A stretch of DNA of 63,540 nt from Paraburkholderia ferrariae NBRC 106233 (GTDB lineage Bacteria; Pseudomonadota; Gammaproteobacteria; Burkholderiales; Burkholderiaceae): assembly GCF_000685035.1 (NCBI RefSeq), contig NZ_BAYB01000044.1, positions 1 to 63,540 on the forward strand. The letters are read 5' to 3'. A model generated the notes under the pieces. The model saw nothing but the letters and a program-made list of their open reading frames with translations. It did no database searches and was not told where the DNA came from. Positions 35,766 to 44,390 of the stretch are shown piece after piece. Every line of letters begins with the position of its first letter. Position 1 is the stretch's first letter. A program made the position numbers and the translations under genes.

Positions 35766-36608
35766 GTGGACATCGACCAGGACGTCGAGCCGGCGGTCCG
35801 TCGCGCGCTTTTCGAACAGGTGCGCCGGCACACCGGCATTGCAATGAACGAGCGCAAGTGGACCATGCTGAAGGGGCGCCTGCGCCGCCGCATCATGGCG
35901 CTCGCGCTGCCCGACTATCGCGACTATCTGCATGTGCTCGACACGAATGCGGACGAAGTGCGCGACTTCATCGACCTCGTGACGACGAACGAAACCTCGT
36001 TCTTCCGCACGCCGCGCATCTGGGCGTATCTGGCGAACGAGTACCTGCCCGGATGGACCGCCGCTCATCCGGGCGTGCCGCTGCGCGTGTGGTCGGCGGC
36101 GGCTTCGAGCGGCGAGGAGGCGTGGTCCATGGCGATGCTGTGCGAGGAGTTTCGCGCGCGGCATCCCGCGTTCCGCTACGCCATCGTGGGCACCGACATA
36201 TCGGACGGCATCCTCGCGAGCGCAAGCGGCGGCCGCTACAACGGCCGCAGCATGGAGGGGCTGCGCCAGCACCATCCTGCGCTGCTGCAGAAGTATTTTC
36301 GCAGCGAGGGCGACGCCATTGCCGTGGGCGATGTGCTGCGCGCGCAGGTGGCGTTCCGCCGCCACAATCTGTACGACGCGCCGCGCGATCTCGGCACGTT
36401 CGACCTCGTCTTGCTGCGCAACGTGCTGATCTACTTCGACGTGGAGGGCCAGCGCGCCGTGCTCGCGAACGTGCGCCGGGCAATGCGCCCGCAAGGCGTG
36501 CTGATCGCCGGCGAGTCGGAGTCGCTCAGCCGGGTGGCCGGCGGCTTCGCATTCGAGCAGCCGCTCATCTACCGCAAAGAGGAGCGCGATCATGAGCAGC
36601 CCGCGTGA
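35766..36608 (+). CDS. cheR: Chemoreceptor methyltransferase CheR
   Basis: A 280-residue SAM-dependent glutamate methyltransferase. It has the N-terminal helical domain and 'TTNETSFFRTPRIWAYL', the SAM-binding 'VWSAAASSGEEAWSMAM', and 'ATVGTDIS'-type plus 'LVLLRNVLIYFDVEGQRAVL' motifs. It starts 16 nt after the receptor and overlaps cheD by 17 nt. Confidence 0.93.
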   Translation: MDIDQDVEPAVRRALFEQVRRHTGIAMNERKWTMLKGRLRRRIMALALPDYRDYLHVLDTNADEVRDFIDLVTTNETSFFRTPRIWAYLANEYLPGWTAAHPGVPLRVWSAAASSGEEAWSMAMLCEEFRARHPAFRYAIVGTDISDGILASASGGRYNGRSMEGLRQHHPALLQKYFRSEGDAIAVGDVLRAQVAFRRHNLYDAPRDLGTFDLVLLRNVLIYFDVEGQRAVLANVRRAMRPQGVLIAGESESLSRVAGGFAFEQPLIYRKEERDHEQPA

Positions 36609-37128
36609 CGTGCAGGTGCGGATGTGCGAACTGGCGGTGAGCAATGCCGAGGACTCGAAGATCCTGCGCGCGACGCTCGGGTCGTGCGTAGGCATCGGGC
36701 TCATGTGGCGCGAACGTTCGGTCTACGGCCTCGCGCACTGCCTGCTGCCCGGTCCGCCCGCCGCCGCGCCGCTTTCGCCACGCGGTCCCAGCCGGCCGCC
36801 TGGGAGTGCGAAATATGTGATCGACGCGCTGCCTGCGCTTCTCGCGCTGATGAAAGCAGAGCACGCGCCGCAGGGTGCGATCGAGGCAGTGCTGGCGGGC
36901 GGCGCCAACATGATGCACCACCGCACGCCCATTCACGAACCCATTGGCGACCAGAACGCCCGCATGGCGCAGCAACTGCTGGCCGTTGCGGGGTTTCGCG
37001 TCGTGCACGTGGACGTGGGCGGCGAGTGCGGCCGGCAGCTCACGATCGACTGCGAGCAGCATCGCTATGCGATCCGCCGCTTCACCCGGCCGGTCCAGGA
37101 TCGCGTCACCTACGGAGCTTCGAGATGA
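36592..37128 (+). CDS. cheD: Chemoreceptor glutamine deamidase CheD
   Basis: A 178-residue CheD that deamidates receptor Gln residues. The nucleophile is Cys32 in 'LGSCVG' and the catalytic His is His49 in 'GLAHCLLP', followed by 'GGANMMHH'. Overlaps cheR by 17 nt and the CheW gene by 4 nt, indicating tight coupling. There is no CheB methylesterase here, so CheD may be the main modifier partner. Confidence 0.9.
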   Translation: MSSPRDVQVRMCELAVSNAEDSKILRATLGSCVGIGLMWRERSVYGLAHCLLPGPPAAAPLSPRGPSRPPGSAKYVIDALPALLALMKAEHAPQGAIEAVLAGGANMMHHRTPIHEPIGDQNARMAQQLLAVAGFRVVHVDVGGECGRQLTIDCEQHRYAIRRFTRPVQDRVTYGASR

Positions 37129-38612
37129 ATCAACGTTCGCAGGCGGCGGGCGGCCCCGTCGAGCTGTACGGATCGTTTCACCTGGCCGGCACGGAGCTCG
37201 CGCTGCCCGTTGCGGCCTTGCAGGAAGTCGTCAACCATCCCGATACGCTGACGCCCGTGCCGCTCGCGCCCCCGTATCTGCTGGGCCTTTTCAATCTGCG
37301 CGGCACGCTGATCCCGGTGGTGGACCTGCGCCAGTTGCTGCGCTTGCCCGCCGAGGGCGAAGGCGCCGCGCGCAAGATCGCGATTGTCGAGACCGACGGC
37401 TCGCGTATGGGCCTGCAGTTCGACGGTACGGGCGAAATCCTGCGAGTGCCGGCGGACCAGGTCATCGCAATCGAGACGGTGCCGGGCAGCGATCCCTCGG
37501 CGATCGGCGCGGTGCTCAAGCTCGACGGCGGGGAGCGCATTCTTCAGGTGCTCTCGGCCTCCGCGTTGCTCGGCCTGCGCGACGTGCCGCATCTGGCGAA
37601 AGCGGAAGTGCGCGCCACCCGGCAGCGCGCGCAGCAGGGGCAACGGCGCCAGAACGTTTCGTTCAAGGTGGGCGGCACGGCGCTCGCGCTGCCCATGGGC
37701 GCGATCCAGGAGATCATCCGCGTGCCGGCGTTGCAGCACTCGCCGCTCGCAGACGACGTTTGCATCGGACTACTCAACCTGCGCGGCGCGACCGTGCCGG
37801 TAATCGAGTTTGGCACCTTCCTCGGCTTTGCGCGCGCGGCCGAAAGCGGAGTGTCGTCCGAGGAGCGGCGCATCGTGGTCCTCACGCGCGGCGACCAGCA
37901 TTTCGGCCTGCTCGTGGACGAAGTGGCGAGCATCGTGGCGTGCCGCGAGGACGAACTGCTGCACATGCCCTCTTACGGCAGCGCGCATCGCTCGCTGTTC
38001 GCGGGCTATCTCTCGCACGACGGCGGCGCGGGCGTGCTGCTGATCGACGCCGACGCGCTCTTTGCCAACCCGCGCATCGCCACACTCGCGGCGGGCCATC
38101 GCGATCTGTACCGCAATGCAGCGGCAAGCGCTAGTGCACAGAGCAATCGCGGCGGCACGCGGCAGACGCTTGTGACGTTCCGCATCGGCCATTTGATCGG
38201 CGTGCGCATAGGCGAGCTGCGCGAGGTGATCGACTATCGCGACGACGTGGTGAAGACGCCGGGCCTGCCCGATTTCGTGCGCGGCGTGCTGAACCTGCGC
38301 GGCGAACTCGTAACGGTGATCGACGTGCGCGCGATGTACGCGATGCCGACCTACGAGGATCTCGCACACGCCAAAATACTGATCGTCGAGCATCGCGCCG
38401 AAAAGTACGGACTCCTTGTGGATTCGGTGGAGGACATCGTGACGCTCAACGGCGGCAAGCAGATGGTCGTGCCCACGCTGTTCACGCGCGAAGGCGGTGC
38501 GAGCGCGCGCAACGACATGCGCGAGGCGGTCGAGCTGCCAGGGCAGGGCACGCTGATGCTGCTCGACCCGGCTTCGCTCTGCGAGCGCGTGGCCGAGGCC
38601 GTGGTGGCGTGA
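37125..38612 (+). CDS. Triple-domain CheW-like coupling protein
   Basis: A 495-residue protein composed of three CheW domains in tandem (about residues 10-155, 178-320 and 345-490). Each has 'G(L/V)(L/F)NLRG..(V/L)(I/T)PV(I/V)'-like sequence: 'LLGLFNLRGTLIPVVDLRQL', 'CIGLLNLRGATVPVIEFG' and 'VRGVLNLRGELVTVIDVRA'. The first linker is basic and rich in Gln. CheW proteins join receptors to CheA; three domains in one chain could cross-link receptors or act as a scaffold, which is inference. No cheA, cheY or cheB lies in the window. Confidence 0.9.
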   Translation: MNQRSQAAGGPVELYGSFHLAGTELALPVAALQEVVNHPDTLTPVPLAPPYLLGLFNLRGTLIPVVDLRQLLRLPAEGEGAARKIAIVETDGSRMGLQFDGTGEILRVPADQVIAIETVPGSDPSAIGAVLKLDGGERILQVLSASALLGLRDVPHLAKAEVRATRQRAQQGQRRQNVSFKVGGTALALPMGAIQEIIRVPALQHSPLADDVCIGLLNLRGATVPVIEFGTFLGFARAAESGVSSEERRIVVLTRGDQHFGLLVDEVASIVACREDELLHMPSYGSAHRSLFAGYLSHDGGAGVLLIDADALFANPRIATLAAGHRDLYRNAAASASAQSNRGGTRQTLVTFRIGHLIGVRIGELREVIDYRDDVVKTPGLPDFVRGVLNLRGELVTVIDVRAMYAMPTYEDLAHAKILIVEHRAEKYGLLVDSVEDIVTLNGGKQMVVPTLFTREGGASARNDMREAVELPGQGTLMLLDPASLCERVAEAVVA

Positions 38613-38684
38613 CGCTTGACGCCTGGCGTTTGACGCGCTGCCCGCGCTCGGCGTCGGCGTGGGCAGTACGCGGGCAGCGCGCGT

Positions 38685-39695
38685 TTATGCTTCGAGTGCG
38701 AGCGTTGCGAACGTGGCGAGCCAGTGCTCGCCCATGTAGTCGCCCGCCACGTGGTCCAGCGCCGTGTGCAGGTGCGTGGCGGCCGCTTCGCGCAGCACGG
38801 CCGCGCGCGCATCGCCTTCGGGCAGTGCGCGCGCCAGCGTGCGCTGGCACCAGGCGCGGCTCAGGTTCAGGCCATCCAGGTGCGCGATCTTGCCGTCGGT
38901 GCGGTCCGCGACGGTGGCGGGCGTGAAGAGCGTGGCCGGCGAGCGCGCAGCGAGATCGGGCAGAAAGCGCCCGAACCATTCGACGAATTCGCCTTCGGGC
39001 AGCACGCGGCTCATCAGCACGGCTTCCATCAGCGCGGGCGAGAGGAACTCGTCACCCGAGGGCTCCCACGCCTGGCATCCCGCGTCGGCCAGATACCAGC
39101 GCCGTGCGGTCTCTTCGATCAGCGTCGCGAGCGCGGTGCGCTCCGTTTGCCGCGCGAAATCCAGTGCGAGCGTGAGCGCGAACGCGGTATTGAAATGCGT
39201 GCCCACGCGCAGCGGGTAGGTCGCCTTCGGCAGGAATTCTTCGAAGCGCTCGACAAATGCCTCGGTGACGGGTGCGAGCGTGCTGGCCCAGCGCGCGGCT
39301 TCGGGCGTCGTCATGGAATGAAGCTGGCTCGCGAGCGCGAGCAGCCAGCCCCAGCCATAGGGCCGCTCGAATCCCCGGTTGTGCGGCAGGTCGAGGTACG
39401 CGAGTTCGCCGGCCATTTTTTCGGGCGTGAAGTGCTCGTCGATCACGGCAGCAATGGCGGGCGCCTCCGGCAGATCGGGAAAATGCCCGATGAGGCGCGA
39501 AACGAGCCAGTAGCCATGCACGCACGAATGCCAGTCGTAGCTGCCGTAGAACACCGGGTGCAAGGCGCGTGGCCCTTGAACATCCTGCGGGCCGGCGAGC
39601 GAGTGCGTGAGCTTGTTCGGATATTCGCGCGTGAGGTGCGCGAGGGCGAGCGAGGCGAAGCGGGAGGCGTGGGCGGCGGTGAGCGTGTCGGTCAT
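38685..39695 (-). CDS. DUF2891-family protein
   Basis: A 336-residue protein with 'HPVFYGSYDWHSCVHGYW' near the N-terminus, 'PYGWGWLLALASQL' and 'GCQAWEPSGDEFLSPALMEA', all typical of DUF2891. The His/Trp-rich helical pattern suggests an alpha/alpha toroid fold. No reaction is established. It ends 72 nt from the convergent CheW gene. Confidence 0.85.
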   Translation of the reverse strand: MTDTLTAAHASRFASLALAHLTREYPNKLTHSLAGPQDVQGPRALHPVFYGSYDWHSCVHGYWLVSRLIGHFPDLPEAPAIAAVIDEHFTPEKMAGELAYLDLPHNRGFERPYGWGWLLALASQLHSMTTPEAARWASTLAPVTEAFVERFEEFLPKATYPLRVGTHFNTAFALTLALDFARQTERTALATLIEETARRWYLADAGCQAWEPSGDEFLSPALMEAVLMSRVLPEGEFVEWFGRFLPDLAARSPATLFTPATVADRTDGKIAHLDGLNLSRAWCQRTLARALPEGDARAAVLREAAATHLHTALDHVAGDYMGEHWLATFATLALEA

Positions 39696-39740
39696 GGCGG
39701 AACGTGACGGCGGGAGCGAAGCCGTCAGCGTACCGCAGAA

Positions 39741-40496
39741 TCAGCGAGGGGTGGCAGGGCTGCCCGGCCGCTGCGCCGCGCGCTCGCGTTCGAGCTTGCG
39801 CACCGCGTCGCCCACGTCCTGGCTGAACTGCGCGAGCGCCGCCAGTTCGAGATTGGGCGGCTGGAGCGCGGGCCACAGCACCTCGACAAGCCGCTGCGCC
39901 GTGGCGTCGATATCGGCTCGGCGGCGGCCGAGCGTGGCGTCCCACAGCACGTGTTCCATCGGCCCGAATACGAGCGAGCGCAAGAGCCGCAGCGGCATGT
40001 CGGTGCGGATCTGGCCGCACTCCTGGCCGCGCGCGAGCACGCGCATGAGCGGCGCCGTGTAGCGGCGCTGCATGTCGATGAGGGCTTCGCTCAGGTCGTG
40101 GTGGCGCGTGCGGCCTTCGGAAAGCACCAGCTCGCAGATGCCGGTGCCGCTTTCGAGCATGAGCCGCAGGTGCGTGCGCACGATGAATGCAAACTGCTGG
40201 CGCACCGAGCCGTCGAGCGGCATGCCGGCTTCCATGGCCTCGATCGATTCGTCATACCAGTCGCCGATCACGCGCGCGCACAGTTCCCGCTTGCCCCGGA
40301 AATAGCTGAACACCGTTGCCTCGGAAACGCCCAGGCGCTGGGCGATTTCCGCCGTGGTCGCGCGCTCGTAGCCCTTTTCGGAGAACACGTCGCGGCCCGC
40401 CTGAAGGATTTCCTTCACGCGCTGCTGCGACTTGCGCCCCGCGGGCTGCCGCCGGGAGGCGGGCAGGGCGGTTCGGGTAGCGACGGCTGCCGGCAT
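39741..40496 (-). CDS. TetR-family regulator divergent from the liu operon (LiuQ-like)
   Basis: A 251-residue TetR regulator. The HTH is at about residues 28-75, with 'TAEIAQRLGVSEATVFSYFRGKRELCARVI'-type sequence. A basic N-terminal arm precedes it, and the C-terminal ligand domain is ~170 residues. It is divergent from liuA across a 200-nt gap containing two palindromes. Regulators of leucine/isovalerate genes in beta-proteobacteria include a TetR family (LiuQ), from memory of comparative studies. Orthology not proven. Confidence 0.75.
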   Translation of the reverse strand: MPAAVATRTALPASRRQPAGRKSQQRVKEILQAGRDVFSEKGYERATTAEIAQRLGVSEATVFSYFRGKRELCARVIGDWYDESIEAMEAGMPLDGSVRQQFAFIVRTHLRLMLESGTGICELVLSEGRTRHHDLSEALIDMQRRYTAPLMRVLARGQECGQIRTDMPLRLLRSLVFGPMEHVLWDATLGRRRADIDATAQRLVEVLWPALQPPNLELAALAQFSQDVGDAVRKLERERAAQRPGSPATPR

Positions 40497-40587
40497 TCTG
40501 AGTCAGGTTCAGTTAAAGGTGAGGCTTAAGCCCGATTATCGGCGAAAAGAACCTAAGTGGCCAAGGAATTCATGCATTTCTTCAAAT

Positions 40588-40602
40588 TTGAGTCTTACTC
40601 AA
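40588..40602. promoter_or_regulatory. Perfect palindrome TTGAGT-CTT-ACTCAA
   Basis: 6-bp arms with a 3-nt centre in the gap between the TetR gene and liuA, a suitable site for the TetR regulator. It lies 96 nt before the liuA start. Confidence 0.5.
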
Positions 40603-40610
40603 TAATACCT

Positions 40611-40628
40611 ATTGACGTATACGTAAAT
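40611..40628. promoter_or_regulatory. LiuR-like operator ATTGACGTATACGTAAAT
   Basis: A near-palindrome with arms ATTGACGTA and TACGTAAAT and one mismatch per arm. It resembles the remembered LiuR consensus TTGACGTTAACGTCAA for branched-chain amino-acid genes. It lies about 70 nt upstream of liuA. No MerR-type LiuR gene is in the window. Confidence 0.5.
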
Positions 40629-40697
40629 GTGGCGTGAAATGAGCGTCGATGAGGCGAAGCGCTTCGCCTGCGCCCGTATGAGATGGAGGAGACTTTC

Positions 40698-41879
40698 ATG
40701 AGCAACGTACCCGGACTGCAGTTCCCGCTTGGCGAAGAAGTCGAAATGCTGCGCGACAGCCTTGCCGCTTTCGCCGCGAAGGAGATCGCGCCGCGCGCGG
40801 GCGAAATCGACCGCACCGACCAGTTCCCGATGGACCTGTGGCGCAAGTTCGGCGATCTGGGCGTGCTCGGCATGACGGTTTCGGAGGAGTACGGCGGCGC
40901 GAACATGGGCTACACGGCGCACATGGTCGCGATGGAAGAGATCTCGCGGGCCTCGGCTTCGGTCGGCCTGTCCTATGGCGCGCACTCGAATCTGTGCGTG
41001 AACCAGATCCACCGCAACGGCACCGAGGCGCAAAAGCGCAAGTACCTGCCCGGGCTCGTTTCCGGCGAACACGTGGGCGCGCTCGCCATGAGCGAGCCGA
41101 ACGCGGGTTCCGACGTGGTCAGCATGAAGCTGCGCGCCGAAAAAAAGGGCGACCGCTACGTGCTGAACGGCACGAAAATGTGGATCACCAACGGCCCGGA
41201 CTGCGACACGCTCGTGGTCTATGCGAAGACCGATCCCGAAGCGGGCTCGCGCGGCATCACGGCGTTCATCGTCGAGAAGGGCTGGAAGGGCTTCTCCGTG
41301 GCGCAGAAGCTCGACAAGCTCGGCATGCGCGGCTCGCATACGGGCGAACTGGTGTTCCAGGACGTCGAAGTGCCTGAAGAGAACATCCTGGGCCAGCTCA
41401 ACGGCGGCGTGAAGGTGCTCATGAGCGGCCTCGATTACGAGCGCGCGGTGCTCGCAGGCGGCCCCACCGGCATCATGGCCGCCGTGATGGATGCGGTCGT
41501 GCCCTACGTGCACGACCGCAAGCAGTTCGGCCAGGCGATCGGCGAATTCCAGCTCATCCAGGGCAAGATGGCGGACCTCTACACCACCTTCCAGGCCTGC
41601 CGCGCGTATCTTTACGCCGTGGGCCGCCAGCTCGACACGCTCGGCGCCGGGCACGTGCGCCAGGTGCGCAAGGACTGCGCGGGCGTGATTCTCTACACCG
41701 CGGAAAAAGCCACGTGGATGGCGGGCGAGGCGATCCAGATTCTCGGCGGCAACGGCTATATCAACGAGTACCCGGTGGGGCGCCTGTGGCGCGACGCCAA
41801 GCTCTACGAGATCGGCGCGGGCACGAGCGAAATCCGCCGCATGCTGATCGGCCGCGAGCTGTTCGCGGAAACGATGTAA
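40698..41879 (+). CDS. liuA: Isovaleryl-CoA dehydrogenase
   Basis: A 393-residue FAD enzyme that oxidises isovaleryl-CoA to 3-methylcrotonyl-CoA in leucine breakdown. Catalytic Glu248 sits in 'GLDYERAVLAGGPTG', the loop position specific to isovaleryl-CoA dehydrogenases. 'WITNGPDCDTLVVYAKT' and the C-terminal 'GAGTSEIRRMLIGRELF' are family motifs. Start 40698 follows GGAGGA; an upstream ATG at 40683 overlaps that site. First gene of the liu operon. Confidence 0.93.
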   Translation: MSNVPGLQFPLGEEVEMLRDSLAAFAAKEIAPRAGEIDRTDQFPMDLWRKFGDLGVLGMTVSEEYGGANMGYTAHMVAMEEISRASASVGLSYGAHSNLCVNQIHRNGTEAQKRKYLPGLVSGEHVGALAMSEPNAGSDVVSMKLRAEKKGDRYVLNGTKMWITNGPDCDTLVVYAKTDPEAGSRGITAFIVEKGWKGFSVAQKLDKLGMRGSHTGELVFQDVEVPEENILGQLNGGVKVLMSGLDYERAVLAGGPTGIMAAVMDAVVPYVHDRKQFGQAIGEFQLIQGKMADLYTTFQACRAYLYAVGRQLDTLGAGHVRQVRKDCAGVILYTAEKATWMAGEAIQILGGNGYINEYPVGRLWRDAKLYEIGAGTSEIRRMLIGRELFAETM

Positions 41880-41916
41880 TCACGCCGCCCGTCACGGTCA
41901 CGAAAGGAAGTACGCG

Positions 41917-43524
41917 ATGCCGATCATCGAATCGAAGCTCAATCCGCGCTCGGACGACTTCAAGGCCAACGCTGCCGCGCTGGAAGCGCTGGTGGCGGAC
42001 CTGCGCGAGAAGATCCAGAAGCTCTCGCTGGGCGGCGGCGAGGCCGCGCGCGACAAGCATGTTTCGCGCGGCAAGCTGCTGCCGCGCGACCGCATCGCGC
42101 AACTGCTCGACCCGGGTACGCCGTTCCTCGAGTTCTCGCAGCTCGCGGCTTACGGCATGTACAACGACGACGCACCGGGCGCCGGCGTCATCACGGGCAT
42201 CGGCCGCATTGCGGGCCAGGAGTGCGTGATCGTCTGCAACGACGCCACGGTGAAGGGCGGTACGTACTATCCCGTGACGGTGAAGAAGCACGTGCGCGCG
42301 CAGGAAATTGCGCAGGAGAACCAACTGCCGTGCGTATACCTCGTCGATTCGGGCGGCGCGAACCTGCCCAACCAGGACGAGGTGTTCCCGGACCGCGATC
42401 ACTTCGGCCGCATTTTCTACAACCAGGCGAATCTCTCCGCCGAGGGCATTCCGCAGATCGCCGTGGTGATGGGTTCGTGCACGGCGGGCGGTGCGTATGT
42501 GCCCGCCATGAGCGACGAGTCGATCATCGTGAAGAACCAGGGCACGATTTTCCTCGGCGGGCCGCCGCTCGTGAAAGCCGCAACGGGCGAGGAAGTGAGC
42601 GCCGAAGACCTGGGCGGTGGCGACGTGCACACGCGCCTTTCGGGCGTGGCCGATCATCTCGCGCAGAACGATCCGCATGCGCTCGCGATTGCGCGCAGCA
42701 TCGTGGGCAACCTGAACCGCACGAAAACGCCGCCTGTTGCGCTGCGCGAGCCGCTGCCGCCGCGCTACGACGCGAAGAGCCTTTACGGCGTGATTCCCGC
42801 GGATACGCGCAAGCCCTTCGACGTGCGCGAAGTGATCGCGCGCATCGTCGACGATTCGGCGTTCGACGAATTCAAGGCGCGCTACGGCACCACGCTCGTC
42901 ACGGGCTTCGCGCACATCTGGGGCCACCCGGTGGGGATCGTCGCGAACAACGGCATCCTGTTCTCGGAGTCGGCGCTCAAGGGCGCGCACTTCATCGAAC
43001 TGTGCTGCCAGCGCAAGATTCCGCTCGTGTTCCTGCAGAACATCACGGGCTTCATGGTGGGCCGCAAGTACGAAAATGAAGGCATCGCGCGCAACGGCGC
43101 GAAGATGGTGACGGCCGTGGCTACGGCGAAGGTGCCGAAGTTCACGGTGATCATCGGCGGCTCGTTCGGGGCAGGCAACTACGGCATGTGCGGCCGTGCG
43201 TACTCGCCGCGCTTCCTGTGGATGTGGCCGAACGCGCGCATTTCGGTGATGGGCGGCGAGCAGGCCGCTTCGGTGCTCGCGACGGTGCGCCGCGACGGTA
43301 TCGAGGCCCGGGGCGGCACGTGGAGCGCGGAAGAAGAGGACGCGTTCAAGCAGCCGATTCGCGACCAGTACGAACGCCAGGGCCATCCGTACTATGCCAG
43401 CGCGCGCCTGTGGGACGACGGCGTGATCGATCCGGCGCAAACGCGCGACGTGCTCGGCCTGGGCCTTTCCGCGGCGATGAACGCGCCGATCGGGGACACG
43501 CGCTTCGGCGTGTTCCGCATGTAA
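41917..43524 (+). CDS. liuB: Methylcrotonyl-CoA carboxylase, carboxyltransferase (beta) subunit
   Basis: A 535-residue carboxyltransferase that moves CO2 from biotin to 3-methylcrotonyl-CoA. The N-terminal half has 'VYLVDSGGANLPNQDEVFPD' and 'QIAVVMGSCTAGGAYVPAMSD'. The C-terminal half has 'GSFGAGNYGMCGRAYSPRF' and 'RISVMGGEQAASVLATV', characteristic of MccB. 37 nt after liuA. Confidence 0.94.
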   Translation: MPIIESKLNPRSDDFKANAAALEALVADLREKIQKLSLGGGEAARDKHVSRGKLLPRDRIAQLLDPGTPFLEFSQLAAYGMYNDDAPGAGVITGIGRIAGQECVIVCNDATVKGGTYYPVTVKKHVRAQEIAQENQLPCVYLVDSGGANLPNQDEVFPDRDHFGRIFYNQANLSAEGIPQIAVVMGSCTAGGAYVPAMSDESIIVKNQGTIFLGGPPLVKAATGEEVSAEDLGGGDVHTRLSGVADHLAQNDPHALAIARSIVGNLNRTKTPPVALREPLPPRYDAKSLYGVIPADTRKPFDVREVIARIVDDSAFDEFKARYGTTLVTGFAHIWGHPVGIVANNGILFSESALKGAHFIELCCQRKIPLVFLQNITGFMVGRKYENEGIARNGAKMVTAVATAKVPKFTVIIGGSFGAGNYGMCGRAYSPRFLWMWPNARISVMGGEQAASVLATVRRDGIEARGGTWSAEEEDAFKQPIRDQYERQGHPYYASARLWDDGVIDPAQTRDVLGLGLSAAMNAPIGDTRFGVFRM

Positions 43525-43549
43525 GCGCGCAGCCTGTGTGGAGGAGAAC

Positions 43550-44356
43550 ATGACGACGCAATACGAAACCCTGCTCGTGGACGTGACGGGCCACGTGGCC
43601 ACCGTCACGCTCAACCGGCCCGACGTGCGCAACGCATTCAACGAAACGATGATCGCCGACGTGACGGCCGCGTTCACCGCACTCGGCGCACGCGACGACG
43701 TGCGCGCGATCGTGCTGGCCGGCAGCGGCAAGGCATTCTGCGCGGGCGCGGACCTGAACTGGATGCGCAAGATGGCGGGCTATTCCGACGAGGAGAACCG
43801 CGCCGACGCCATGCGTCTCGCGGCCATGCTGTCGGCCGTCTACCGCTGCCCGAAACCGGTGATCGCGCGCGTGCACGGCGACGCCTACGCGGGCGGCATG
43901 GGCCTCGTGTGCACGGCCGATATCGTGGTGGCCGCGCAGACGGCGAACTTCTGCCTCTCCGAAGCGCGCCTCGGTCTCATGCCCGCGACGATCGCGCCGT
44001 ACGTGATCCGCGCGCTCGGCGAGCAGGCGTCGCGCCGCTACTTCGTGACGGCAGAGGTCTTCGATTGCGCGAGCGCGCAGCGCCTCGGCCTCGTGAGCGA
44101 AGCCGTGAGCGCCGAGGAACTGGACGCCAGCGTGGCGCGCATCGCACAAACGCTCGCGGCCAACAGCCCGAATGCCGTGCGCGAGTGCAAGCAGCTCGTG
44201 CAGGACGTAGCGGGCCAGACAATCGACCACGCTCTGATCGAGGACACGGCCCTGCGCATTGCGCGCATTCGCGCAAGCGCCGAGGGGCGCGACGGCGTTT
44301 CGTCGTTCCTCGAAAAGCGCACGCCGGGCTGGCGCAGCCAGGCGGCTGCCAGCTAA
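43550..44356 (+). CDS. liuC: Methylglutaconyl-CoA hydratase
   Basis: A 268-residue crotonase-fold enzyme that hydrates 3-methylglutaconyl-CoA to HMG-CoA. It carries 'LAGSGKAFCAGADLNWMRKM' and 'ARVHGDAYAGGMGLVCTADI', the oxyanion-hole sequences. The ATG at 43550 follows GAGGAGAACA; a GTG at 43538 also in frame is less likely. Between liuB and liuD. Confidence 0.92.
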   Translation: MTTQYETLLVDVTGHVATVTLNRPDVRNAFNETMIADVTAAFTALGARDDVRAIVLAGSGKAFCAGADLNWMRKMAGYSDEENRADAMRLAAMLSAVYRCPKPVIARVHGDAYAGGMGLVCTADIVVAAQTANFCLSEARLGLMPATIAPYVIRALGEQASRRYFVTAEVFDCASAQRLGLVSEAVSAEELDASVARIAQTLAANSPNAVRECKQLVQDVAGQTIDHALIEDTALRIARIRASAEGRDGVSSFLEKRTPGWRSQAAAS

Positions 44357-44390
44357 CCTGCGATCGAACCCGAACGACAGCGAGACCCTC

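Noticed and set aside
34031..35896. 621-residue reverse-strand ORF
   Set aside because: Antisense to the chemoreceptor, shadow.
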